A DNA stretch of 12,782 nt from Deltaproteobacteria bacterium (GTDB lineage: Bacteria; Myxococcota_A; Bradymonadia; UBA7976; VGTA01): NCBI GenBank assembly GCA_016874875.1, contig VGTA01000030.1, positions 1 to 12,782 of the forward strand, written 5' to 3'. The notes beneath the pieces were generated by a model. The model did no database searches. It was not told the DNA's origin and saw nothing but the letters and a program-made list of their open reading frames with translations. Below are positions 7,347-12,745 of the stretch, one piece after another; positions within the stretch are counted from its first letter, which is position 1; every line of letters begins with the position of its first letter. The position numbers were made by a program, and so were the translations under genes.

Positions 7347-8532
7347 GGGCGGCCACCGCCCCCTCGAGCCCCTCGAGGGTGAGCTCGAACATCGGGAACA
7401 GCGCGCCGAGGGCGTCGATGGTGGGGTGCTCCCAGTAGCGGCGCGGCAGGGGGTTGAGCCACGCCGCCCACGGGAAGGCGGCGCGGAGGTCGCGCATGTG
7501 CTCGAGGCCCGCCTTGAGGTTGTGGTGGCGGTAGTCGAGGGCGCCGCCCGCGCTCATGAGCTCATAGGGCGACATGTGCGCGTCCCCGAGCACGAGCAGC
7601 CGCGCCTCAGCGTCCACGCCGAGCGCGTGGGCGAGGTCGTCGAGGGGGAGGGGGTCGCGGAGCTGCGCGTCCCGAAAGACGTGCTCATAGACGCAGTTGT
7701 GGAAGTAGAGCGGGTGGAAGGCGCGGAAGTGGTGGGCGCGGTGGGCGGCGCTGAGGAGGCGCCCCACGAGGTGCGCGAAGTCGTCCATGGAGCCGCCCAC
7801 GTCCATGAGCAAGACGAGCTTGAGGCGATTCTGGCGCGGGGGGCGCAGGACCACCTCGAGCTCTCCGCACTGGCGGGCGGTGGCGTGAATCGTGGCGTCG
7901 AGGTCGAGCTCGTCGGCGCGTCCGTCGCGCCCGAGCGCGCGCAGGCGGCGGAGGGCGGCGCTGAGCTGGCGGGTGTCGAGGGTGAGGTCGGCGCGGTAGG
8001 GGGCGAAGCGGCGCTCCGCCGCCACCTGCACCGCGCTACGGCTCCGCCCCTCGCCGCCCACGCGAACGCCGGTGGGGTGCCGCCCGCTGTGCCCAAAGGG
8101 GCTCGTGCCGCCCGTGCCCACCCACCTGCTCCCGCCGTCGTGGCGCTCCGTCTGCTCGCGCAGGCGCTCCTCGAAACGCCGGCGGAGGCCCTCGAGGTCG
8201 AGGCGCTCGAGGCGCGCGAGCGTCTCCTCGTCGAGCGCCGGGAGCGGGAGGGGGGCGCGCAGCCACTCGTCAAGGGCGCTCGGCAGCCCCGCGGGGGGCT
8301 CGGCGTCGCCAAAGTAGTGGGCGAAACACTGGTCATAGGCGTCGAGGTGGCGCTCGCGCTTCACGAGGACCGCCCGCCCCACCGCGTAGAGGCGCGAGAG
8401 GTCCGCCCCCACGAGCCCGCCCGCGAGGCACTCGAGGAGCGTGAGCCACTCGCGGACGCTCACGGGGACGCCCTGCGCGCGCAGCAGATAAAAGAAGCCC
8501 AAGAAGGGGGCGCCCGCGAGCTCCGCGCCCAC
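7315..8532 (-). CDS. CoxE-like von Willebrand factor A (VWA) domain protein
   Basis: The 405-aa product belongs to the VWA family usually paired with MoxR ATPases and related to CoxE, the maturation factor of carbon monoxide dehydrogenase. A helical N-terminal region (about 1-130) leads to the characteristic GTGGTSPFGHSG (140-150) and GVRVGGEGRS, then the VWA domain with the metal-binding MIDAS start DVGGSM at 244-249. There the usual first Ser of DxSxS is Gly, as is common in this subfamily. Next come GDAHMSPYEL and the closing stretch WLNPLPRRYW ... LTLEGLE. No signal peptide is seen, so it probably acts in the cytoplasm with the ATPase. It starts with GTG immediately after the ATPase stop (TGA then GTG), which implies translational coupling. 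No CODH, methanol dehydrogenase or other known client gene is in the window, so the substrate is unknown. Confidence 0.92.
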   Translation of the reverse strand: MGAELAGAPFLGFFYLLRAQGVPVSVREWLTLLECLAGGLVGADLSRLYAVGRAVLVKRERHLDAYDQCFAHYFGDAEPPAGLPSALDEWLRAPLPLPALDEETLARLERLDLEGLRRRFEERLREQTERHDGGSRWVGTGGTSPFGHSGRHPTGVRVGGEGRSRSAVQVAAERRFAPYRADLTLDTRQLSAALRRLRALGRDGRADELDLDATIHATARQCGELEVVLRPPRQNRLKLVLLMDVGGSMDDFAHLVGRLLSAAHRAHHFRAFHPLYFHNCVYEHVFRDAQLRDPLPLDDLAHALGVDAEARLLVLGDAHMSPYELMSAGGALDYRHHNLKAGLEHMRDLRAAFPWAAWLNPLPRRYWEHPTIDALGALFPMFELTLEGLEGAVAALSRRTASPPR

Positions 8533-9390
8533 TCAGCGCCCCCCGCGCCCCGCCAGCGCCCGCGCCGCCGCGGCGAGGTCCTGCTCCTTCTTGAGGAGCG
8601 CCCCGAGGAAGGGGACGCGCGCCGCCACCTCCTCCGCCGGCACGCCGCCGCGGCTGAGGGCGCTGAGCCAGTCCACGAGCTCGCTGGTGGAGGGGGGCTT
8701 GCGCAGGCCGCTGAGGCCGCGCAGCCAGTAGAAGCGCGTCACCGCCTCGCTCACCAGGCGCCCCTCGAGGTCGGGGTGGTGCACGCGCACGATCTCGCGC
8801 ATCTGCTCGGGGGTGGGGAAGCTGATAAAGTGAAAGACGCAGCGGCGCAGGAAGGCGTCGGGGAGCTCTTTTTCGTTGTTGCTGGTGATCACCACGAGGG
8901 GGCGGTGGACCGCCACGTGGGCGTCCCCGGTCTCATAGACGGCGAACGACATCGCGTCGAGCTCGTGGAGGAGGTCGTTGGGGAACTCCAGGTCCGCCTT
9001 GTCCACCTCGTCGATCAAGACCACGCAGGGCTCAGGGCTGAGGAAGGCGCGCCCGAGGGCGCCGTAGCGGATGTACTTGCGGGCGTCCGCCACGGCGCCC
9101 GCGGCGGCGTTGAAGCGGCTGTCGTGGAGGCGCTGCACGGCGTCGTAGGTGTAGAGGCCCTCCTGCGCCTTGCTCGTGCTCTTGACGTGCCAGGTGAGCA
9201 GGGGGCGCCCGAGCGCCTCCGCCACCGCTCGCGCGAGGTGCGTCTTGCCCGTGCCGGGCTCCCCCTTCACGAGGAGGGGGCGCGAGAGGGCGAGGGCGAC
9301 GTTGACCGCCTCCTGCAGGTCGCGCGAGGCGACGTAGGCGCCGGTGCCCGTAAAGCGCTCAAAGCGGTCTGTGTTGATGATGTGGGTCAT
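8533..9390 (-). CDS. MoxR-family AAA+ ATPase (CoxD-like)
   Basis: A 285-aa ATPase, the usual length for MoxR proteins. Visible motifs are Walker A GEPGTGKT (43-50), the MoxR/CoxD signature KSTSKAQEGLYTYDAVQRL (70-88), Walker B VVLIDEVD (123-130), FPNDLLHELD, sensor 1 TSNN (169-172), arginine finger candidates R182/R183 in DAFLRRC, and sensor 2 near R230 (GLRKPPSTSE). The C-terminus keeps PFLGALLKKEQDL. Such ATPases work with a VWA partner as chaperones that remodel or insert metal into client complexes; the partner here is the coupled downstream gene. The ATG at 9390 has GGGAGG (complement of 9395-9400) four nt upstream, slightly close but strong. It is divergent from the membrane-anchored gene at 9565, so the 174-nt gap probably holds promoters for both. 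Confidence 0.95.
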   Translation of the reverse strand: MTHIINTDRFERFTGTGAYVASRDLQEAVNVALALSRPLLVKGEPGTGKTHLARAVAEALGRPLLTWHVKSTSKAQEGLYTYDAVQRLHDSRFNAAAGAVADARKYIRYGALGRAFLSPEPCVVLIDEVDKADLEFPNDLLHELDAMSFAVYETGDAHVAVHRPLVVITSNNEKELPDAFLRRCVFHFISFPTPEQMREIVRVHHPDLEGRLVSEAVTRFYWLRGLSGLRKPPSTSELVDWLSALSRGGVPAEEVAARVPFLGALLKKEQDLAAAARALAGRGGR

Positions 9391-9409
9391 GGGGCCTCCC
9401 CCCTCTGAG

Positions 9410-9454
9410 GATTCCGCGGTCGCGATTCCACGGTCGCGATTTCAAACCGATTCC
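9410..9454. repeat. 14-bp direct repeat plus partial copies in the moxR / 9565 divergent gap
   Basis: gattccgcggtcgc (9410-9423) is followed directly by gattccacggtcgc (9424-9437), differing at one base, then by partial copies gatttc (9438) and gattcc (9449-9454). It sits 20-64 bp upstream of the ATPase start, where a regulator or promoter would be expected. I see no clear -35/-10 pair in the gap. Confidence 0.6.
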
Positions 9455-9564
9455 AAACGCCGCGCGTCTGTGGCATCGTGTGCGCCACGCCCTCGGCGAG
9501 GTCGCTCGGCGCGAGCGGCGCTGAGCTGCGCGCGCCTCGCCGCGGCGTACTTCAAGGGAGTCTT

Positions 9565-10392
9565 ATGCGCTACATCGTCAAATTCATCAAGGTGCTCTTC
9601 GGCGTGACGCTCCTGTCGCTCCTCGGCGCCGTGGTCTATTTCCTCACGCTGCGCGCGGGGCTCCCCACCAAGGGGGACGCGGGAGAGGAGGCGGATTCGT
9701 TCGCGCGTATGATTCAGAGCAAGGCGCAGCGCGAGGCGTGGGCGCAGACGGGGGCGATCAAGTGGACGCTGTGGGGGCGCGAGCACCTGTGGGACCTCCG
9801 CCGCGGGCTGGTGCGGGTCAAGCAGGACGATCTGACCGTCCTGTTCGACATCACGCGCAAGCGCGAGGTCGCCCGCCGCGGCAGCAAGCTGCTCAAGGGA
9901 GAGGAGGCGGCGCAGGTGCTCACGGCGGCGTACGAGAGCTGGCTGCGGGACCGCTTTATCTTGGAGCCCACGCAGAGCTTTTTCGACAAGGGGGTCAAGC
10001 GCTTCCTGCTCAACAAGGGCACGCCCAACGAGAGTCTGTTCGTGCACTACTCGTCGCAGCTGAACCCGGCGCTCACCGACGACAGCTACGAGTGGCTGGT
10101 GAACGCCGAGGGGACGCCGCGGGCGGTGCGCGTGTGGTCCTCGGCGCACCCGCTCCTCGACGGGGTGGCGGTGACGCTCGAGCGCTGGAAGACGCTCAAG
10201 ACGGGCCTCAAGGTGGCGACGCGCCACGAGTTGGGGCCCTTCGCGGTGGAGCTGTCGGTGTCGGCGGACATGTCGCTGACGGAGTTGATGGGGGACGAGG
10301 ACCCCTTCAAGGAGATCGAGCCGGACCCCTTTGAGCCCGCGCCCTCGAGCCAGCCCAACGTGATTCCCGGGGTGGAGCGCCCCTTCTACTGA
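9565..10392 (+). CDS. Membrane-anchored protein of unknown function
   Basis: 275 aa. The N-terminus MRYIVKFIKVLFGVTLLSLLGAVVYF has positive charges followed by one hydrophobic segment (about 8-26), either a signal anchor or a signal peptide, so the rest probably faces the periplasm. The body contains AIKWTLWGREHLWDLRRGLVRVKQDDLTVLFDITRKREV near 60-100 and a strand-rich middle (FVHYSSQLNPAL, SYEWLVNAEGTPRAVRVW). The C-terminus is acidic and proline-rich, ending NVIPGVERPFY. Overall it resembles periplasmic lipid- or ligand-carrier-like beta folds, but no specific family is recognised. I chose ATG 9565 over an upstream in-frame GTG (9478) because AGGGAG lies 4-5 nt before it and the membrane segment then sits at the N-terminus. 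Its stop overlaps the next start (TGATG), so the two genes are translated together. Confidence 0.85.
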   Translation: MRYIVKFIKVLFGVTLLSLLGAVVYFLTLRAGLPTKGDAGEEADSFARMIQSKAQREAWAQTGAIKWTLWGREHLWDLRRGLVRVKQDDLTVLFDITRKREVARRGSKLLKGEEAAQVLTAAYESWLRDRFILEPTQSFFDKGVKRFLLNKGTPNESLFVHYSSQLNPALTDDSYEWLVNAEGTPRAVRVWSSAHPLLDGVAVTLERWKTLKTGLKVATRHELGPFAVELSVSADMSLTELMGDEDPFKEIEPDPFEPAPSSQPNVIPGVERPFY

Positions 10393-11069
10393 TGGCCGCG
10401 CGACGCTCCGCCGCGCCGCGGCGCCCGCGGGGGCTGTGGGCGCCGCTCGCGTGCCTGCCCTGGGCGGCGCCCGGCCTCAGCTGCGACGACGAGCGCCAGC
10501 GCCTCTCGGTCTACGGCCTCGAGGAGCGCTACGCGCTGCGCTCCGCGCTGCGGTGGAGCGACTGCGAGCTGAGCGGGGCGCAGCTGAGCGCGGAGGGGGC
10601 GAGCGGGGCGCTCAAGGTGAGCGTGTCGGGCGACGTCGTCTACCTAGAGCTCGCCGGGGAGGCCGCGCCGCTCACGGCGACCCTGTGCCGCGGCGAGGGG
10701 GGCGCCCCCCGCCGCCTGTGCCTCTACGGAGAGCGCGTGAGCGCCTTCCCGCCCTCCGCCCTGAGCGCGGGGGGCGCCGCGGGGAGCGCCGCGGGGAGCG
10801 CCCTGAGTCGCTGCGAGGCGCGCGTCAGCCTGAGCGCCCAGGAGGCGCCGAGCGAGGAGCGCTGCTGCGCGGGGGGGTGGGAGAGCGCGCTCGAGGTGCT
10901 CGAGGGCGTGGACGGGCGCCCCCTGCTGCGCGGGGCGGCGCGGGGGTCGCTGCTGACGCGCGCGCTGTCGGCGCAGGGCGAGGCGCTCACGGACGAGGCG
11001 AGCGCCGCGCGCTGCGGCGGGGCGCGGGCGTGCGGGTTCGAGGTGACGCTAGAGGGGAGCCCGCAGTAG
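10392..11069 (+). CDS. Cysteine-rich exported protein, possible lipoprotein, unknown function
   Basis: 225 aa. An arginine-rich n-region (MAARRSAAPRRPRG) is followed by a short hydrophobic stretch and PGLSC, with Cys31 as a possible lipidation site. The lipobox (GLSC) is poor, so ordinary signal-peptidase cleavage or no cleavage is also possible. The mature part has eight more cysteines in pairs (for example EERCCAGG and RCGGARACG), consistent with up to four disulfides in the periplasm or outside the cell. A Gly/Ala/Ser repeat (GGAAGSAAGSA, about 130-142) comes from a short internal DNA duplication. It overlaps the preceding membrane protein gene by one base, so the pair probably functions together. 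The stop TAG lies at the edge of a 15-bp repeat array. Confidence 0.78.
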   Translation: MAARRSAAPRRPRGLWAPLACLPWAAPGLSCDDERQRLSVYGLEERYALRSALRWSDCELSGAQLSAEGASGALKVSVSGDVVYLELAGEAAPLTATLCRGEGGAPRRLCLYGERVSAFPPSALSAGGAAGSAAGSALSRCEARVSLSAQEAPSEERCCAGGWESALEVLEGVDGRPLLRGAARGSLLTRALSAQGEALTDEASAARCGGARACGFEVTLEGSPQ

Positions 11070-11120
11070 AGCCGCCCGCAGGAGAGCCGCCCGCAGGAGA
11101 GCCGCCCGCAGGAGAGCCGC
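11069..11120. repeat. 15-bp tandem repeat (about 3.5 copies) at the 3' edge of the cysteine-rich gene
   Basis: The unit gagccgcccgcagga is exact at 11069-11083, 11084-11098 and 11099-11113, with a partial copy to 11120. A diverged copy (gagcccgcagta) at about 11057-11068 contains the stop codon. The period is a multiple of three: past the stop, the same frame would read SRPQE repeatedly. Confidence 0.85.
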
Positions 11121-11144
11121 CCAGCGCGGAGGGGCCTCAGCCGC

Positions 11145-11363
11145 TCAGGGCTGCGCCTCTGCCTGCCCCGCGCGTCGATAGAACACCACGATGGTCAAGC
11201 AGTGAAACTGCTGGTCGCTCGACTGGTGGACCTCGGTGTCCACCACCTCGACGGCGCCCTCGTTCTTCCTGAGCCAGGCGGTGACGGCCTCCCCGAGCGC
11301 CTCGCGCTCCTTGGCCTTGGTCGCGGTAAAGACCTTGACCGAGTCATACCTAGCGGTGGCCAT
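11145..11363 (-). CDS. Small protein of unknown function encoded downstream of rpsU
   Basis: 72 aa, soluble, no signal peptide. Visible features are KVFTATKAKEREALGEAVTAWLRKN (a helix), then VEVVDTEVHQSSDQQFHCLTIVVFYRR, an alternating strand pattern. This looks like a compact alpha/beta mini-domain. I associate similar small proteins, with an N-terminal KVFSAT-like start and a C-terminal FHCLTI-like strand, with delta-proteobacterial genomes; this is from memory, and no function is known to me. ATG 11363 lies 14 nt after the rpsU stop with only a weak ribosome-binding site, which fits translation from the rpsU mRNA. Confidence 0.8.
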   Translation of the reverse strand: MATARYDSVKVFTATKAKEREALGEAVTAWLRKNEGAVEVVDTEVHQSSDQQFHCLTIVVFYRRAGQAEAQP

Positions 11364-11377
11364 GAGTCGAGATCAGC

Positions 11378-11620
11378 TCAGCGGCGACGGACGCGGGCGC
11401 GGAGCGCGCGGCGGCGCTCCTTACGACGGCGGCGCTCTGCCTCGCGCTGCTTGCGCTTGCGCTTCACAGAGGGCTTCTCGTAGAAGCGGCGGCGCTTGAG
11501 CTCCTTGTAGATGCCCTCATGCGCGACCTTGCGCTTCAGCGCCTTGATGGCGCGCTCCACGTTATTATCACCGTCAACCGTCACCTCGAGGGGACGGAGT
11601 GCGAGCTCATTCTGACTCAA
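11378..11620 (-). CDS. rpsU: Small ribosomal subunit protein bS21
   Basis: 80 aa. The family core is clear: VERAIKALKRKVAHEGIYKELKRRRFYEKPSVKRKRK, with the hallmark YEKPSVKRKRK, followed by an arginine/lysine-rich tail that binds 16S rRNA near the platform and the anti-Shine-Dalgarno end. E. coli bS21 is 71 aa. The frame begins at a TTG (11620), with AAAGG (complement of 11631-11635) 10 nt upstream. A GTG at 11584 (VTVDGDNN) is an alternative start that would give a more typical short N-terminus, but it has no visible ribosome-binding site. It is first in a two-gene unit with the small gene at 11145 and is preceded by a strong promoter at 11710-11738. Confidence 0.95.
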   Translation of the reverse strand: MSQNELALRPLEVTVDGDNNVERAIKALKRKVAHEGIYKELKRRRFYEKPSVKRKRKQREAERRRRKERRRALRARVRRR

Positions 11621-11680
11621 AGCTTCACGACCTTTCTATATGGGGGGGAGGGAATACGTTGCGAGGCGCGCGCGCAGGGT

Positions 11681-11692
11681 GTGCGCGCGCAC
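11681..11692. repeat. 12-bp palindrome in the rpsU leader
   Basis: gtgcgcgcgcac is a perfect self-complementary sequence. With the neighbouring gcgcgcgc run it can fold into a GC hairpin early in the rpsU transcript predicted from the 11710-11738 promoter. A shorter form, gtgcgcgcac, occurs at 12630-12639. It could be leader structure or simply alternating GC sequence. Confidence 0.4.
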
Positions 11693-11709
11693 GGGTACAA
11701 AGTCGGGGA

Positions 11710-11738
11710 AACATAGGTGTGGCGTGGACTTTTGTCAA
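11710..11738 (-). promoter_or_regulatory. Sigma70-type promoter for rpsU
   Basis: On the minus strand TTGACA (complement of 11733-11738) is a perfect -35, followed by exactly 17 nt and TATGTT (complement of 11710-11715) as -10. Transcription would start near 11703, giving a leader of about 80 nt before the rpsU start. The perfect -35 box and optimal spacing fit a highly expressed ribosomal protein gene. Confidence 0.72.
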
Positions 11739-11748
11739 GCTGGTTATT

Positions 11749-11777
11749 TTGAAACATGGGCGTAAATCGAGTATCTC
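11749..11777 (+). promoter_or_regulatory. Candidate sigma70-type promoter for the beta-barrel gene
   Basis: TTGAAA (11749-11754), 17 nt, then TATCTC (11772-11777). It is divergent from the rpsU promoter, with the two -35 boxes 10 bp apart. Transcription would begin near 11784 and leave a leader of about 45 nt before the TTG start at 11830. Confidence 0.42.
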
Positions 11778-11782
11778 TCAGC

Positions 11783-11812
11783 GAGCCCGAGAGGCTCACG
11801 ACGAGCGTGAGC
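11783..11812 (+). promoter_or_regulatory. Overlapping alternative hairpins in the beta-barrel gene leader
   Basis: gctcacg (11794-11800) pairs with cgtgagc (11806-11812) around a 5-nt loop. An alternative hairpin pairs gagcc (11783-11787) with ggctc (11793-11797). The two share bases 11794-11797, so they exclude each other. Both lie just before the AGGAGG at 11819-11824. A regulatory role is only a possibility. Confidence 0.3.
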
Positions 11813-11818
11813 GGGCCC

Positions 11819-11832
11819 AGGAGGAGCGCTTG
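11819..11832 (+). promoter_or_regulatory. Strong ribosome-binding site with TTG start
   Basis: AGGAGG (11819-11824) lies five nt before a TTG (11830-11832) that is in frame with the beta-barrel gene. No in-frame ATG or equally good site lies between here and the signal peptide, so this decides the start. Confidence 0.6.
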
Positions 11833-12609
11833 AGCACCCCGCAGACCCACCACACGCAGCCCCCCCCGCTCCCCACGGCGGCAGAGGGCGCGCGAGGCGC
11901 CTCGCCGTGCGCCGCGCTAGACGCCACATCGCGCTCCTCGCAGCGCGCCTCGCAGCGCATCTCGCCGCGCGCCTCGCTGTGCGCCTCGCTGTGCGCCTCG
12001 CTGTGCGCCTCGCTGTGCGCCTCGCTCCTGCTCGCGGCGCCCGCGAGGGGAGAAGAGCTCAAGGATGACCGAGGCTCCAAGGGGCTGCAGCTCACCGCCG
12101 CGTTCGGCGGCTACGGCGGCGCGGGGACGGGCGTGAGCGGGGAGGGGCTGGGGCTGCACAGGGGCACGAGCGCGTCGCTGCTGATCGCCGAGGAGGTGGT
12201 GCCGCGCTTGACGATCGGGCTGGGGAGCGACTCGTACTTTGGCGGCAGCGCTGACGGGCGCTATGAGGTGGGCGTCTACAGCTTCTCGCTCGAGGCGCGC
12301 TGGCGCCTCAGCGCCCACCTGCGCGGGCTGACGGTGAGCGGCGCGCTGGGGATCGGCGGGGGCGGCTTTAAGCCCGCGGCGGGGCAGCCGGCGAGCGTGG
12401 AGGAGGCGAGCGGCGGGGGCGGCCTGTGGAAGCTGGGCGTGGGCTATGAGCTCGGCGCGAGCGCCCCCGGCGGCTTCTCGCTGACGCCGCGCCTCACCTA
12501 TCAGCGCCTCGGCGCGCAGATGGGGAGTCAGGTGAGCGCGCAGCTGGTGGCGCTGGCGATCGAGGTGAGCTGGGAGAGCGGGCGCGGGCGCTCGGAGGGC
12601 GGTGAGTAG
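11830..12609 (+). CDS. Predicted outer-membrane beta-barrel protein with repeat-built signal peptide
   Basis: 259 aa from TTG 11830, chosen for its AGGAGG site. The N-terminus is long for a signal peptide. An unstructured stretch (about 1-35) is followed by SSQR-ASQR-ISPR (36-47), then ASLC four times and ASLLLAA (48-70), with probable cleavage after APA (70-72), leaving RGEELKDD. The mature part (about 185 aa) alternates polar and hydrophobic residues in strands with Gly-rich turns (LTAAFGGYGGAGTG, ASLLIAEEVVPRLTIGLGSDSYF, RYEVGVYSFSLEARWRLS, LTVSGALGIGGGGF, LWKLGVGYELGASA, LTPRLTYQRLG, QLVALAIEVSWESG). This is the pattern of a small barrel of about eight strands. It could be a structural or adhesion-type porin-like protein; no specific family is recognised. 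It is divergent from rpsU and convergent with the 5S rRNA gene. Confidence 0.8.
   Translation: MSTPQTHHTQPPPLPTAAEGARGASPCAALDATSRSSQRASQRISPRASLCASLCASLCASLCASLLLAAPARGEELKDDRGSKGLQLTAAFGGYGGAGTGVSGEGLGLHRGTSASLLIAEEVVPRLTIGLGSDSYFGGSADGRYEVGVYSFSLEARWRLSAHLRGLTVSGALGIGGGGFKPAAGQPASVEEASGGGGLWKLGVGYELGASAPGGFSLTPRLTYQRLGAQMGSQVSAQLVALAIEVSWESGRGRSEGGE
11935..12026. repeat. 12-bp tandem repeat (about 7.7 copies) encoding the signal peptide n- and h-regions
   Basis: Four perfect copies of gcctcgctgtgc lie at 11971-12018, with a partial copy to 12026. Three diverged copies in the same 12-bp register precede them, at 11935, 11947 and 11959. In frame they encode SSQR, ASQR, ISPR, then ASLC four times and ASLL. 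Diverged copies thus supply the positive n-region and perfect copies the hydrophobic core. Confidence 0.9.
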
Positions 12610-12680
12610 GCGCCCCCCGCCGTCGCCCTGTGCGCGCACGCCATCATCGCCCGCCTGCCCGCGTCCCCGTCAGCCCACGC

Positions 12681-12704
12681 GAGCCGAGAAGCGAGCCGAA
12701 AAGC
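12681..12704. repeat. 12-bp direct repeat next to the rRNA terminator
   Basis: gagccgagaagc (12681-12692) is followed directly by gagccgaaaagc (12693-12704), differing at one base. On the minus strand it lies immediately past the terminator stem, and the second copy contributes part of the T-rich tail. Confidence 0.6.
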
Positions 12705-12735
12705 AAACAGCCCGAGCGAACAATCGCCCGGGCTG
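12698..12735 (-). terminator. Rho-independent terminator of the rRNA operon
   Basis: The arms 12708-12719 and 12724-12735 pair as a 12-bp stem with one mismatch and a 4-nt loop (acaa on the plus strand). On the minus strand the stem is followed by a T-rich run (TTTGCTTTT, complement of 12699-12707). It begins about a dozen bases after the end of 5S, as expected for the end of an rRNA operon transcribed leftward. Confidence 0.8.
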
Positions 12736-12745
12736 CCGGAGAGGA

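Noticed and set aside
7315..9390. The MoxR-VWA pair as CO dehydrogenase maturation genes coxD and coxE proper.
   Set aside because: No CO dehydrogenase structural or other cox genes are visible nearby, so only family membership is supported, not that role.
7426..9408. A 660-codon plus-strand open frame opposite the MoxR and VWA genes.
   Set aside because: The minus strand holds complete AAA+ and VWA motifs; the plus frame is an antisense shadow rich in GGAE and HRV runs.
9478..9564. A 29-residue N-terminal extension of the 9565 membrane protein from a GTG codon.
   Set aside because: It would bury the signal anchor behind a polar stretch, and ATG 9565 has a good AGGGAG site.
11069..11120. 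The 15-bp array as a CRISPR array.
   Set aside because: The copies are directly abutting, with no spacers, and are too short for CRISPR repeats.
11130..11144. A short stem (cagcc/ggctg) after the cysteine-rich gene as a terminator.
   Set aside because: The stem is only five base pairs and no T-rich run follows on either strand.
10436..11272. A 278-codon plus frame overlapping the cysteine-rich gene, with repeated GEPPA units.
   Set aside because: The GEPPA repeats are just the 15-bp DNA repeat read in another frame; the rest is Arg/Gly shadow sequence with no signal or domain.
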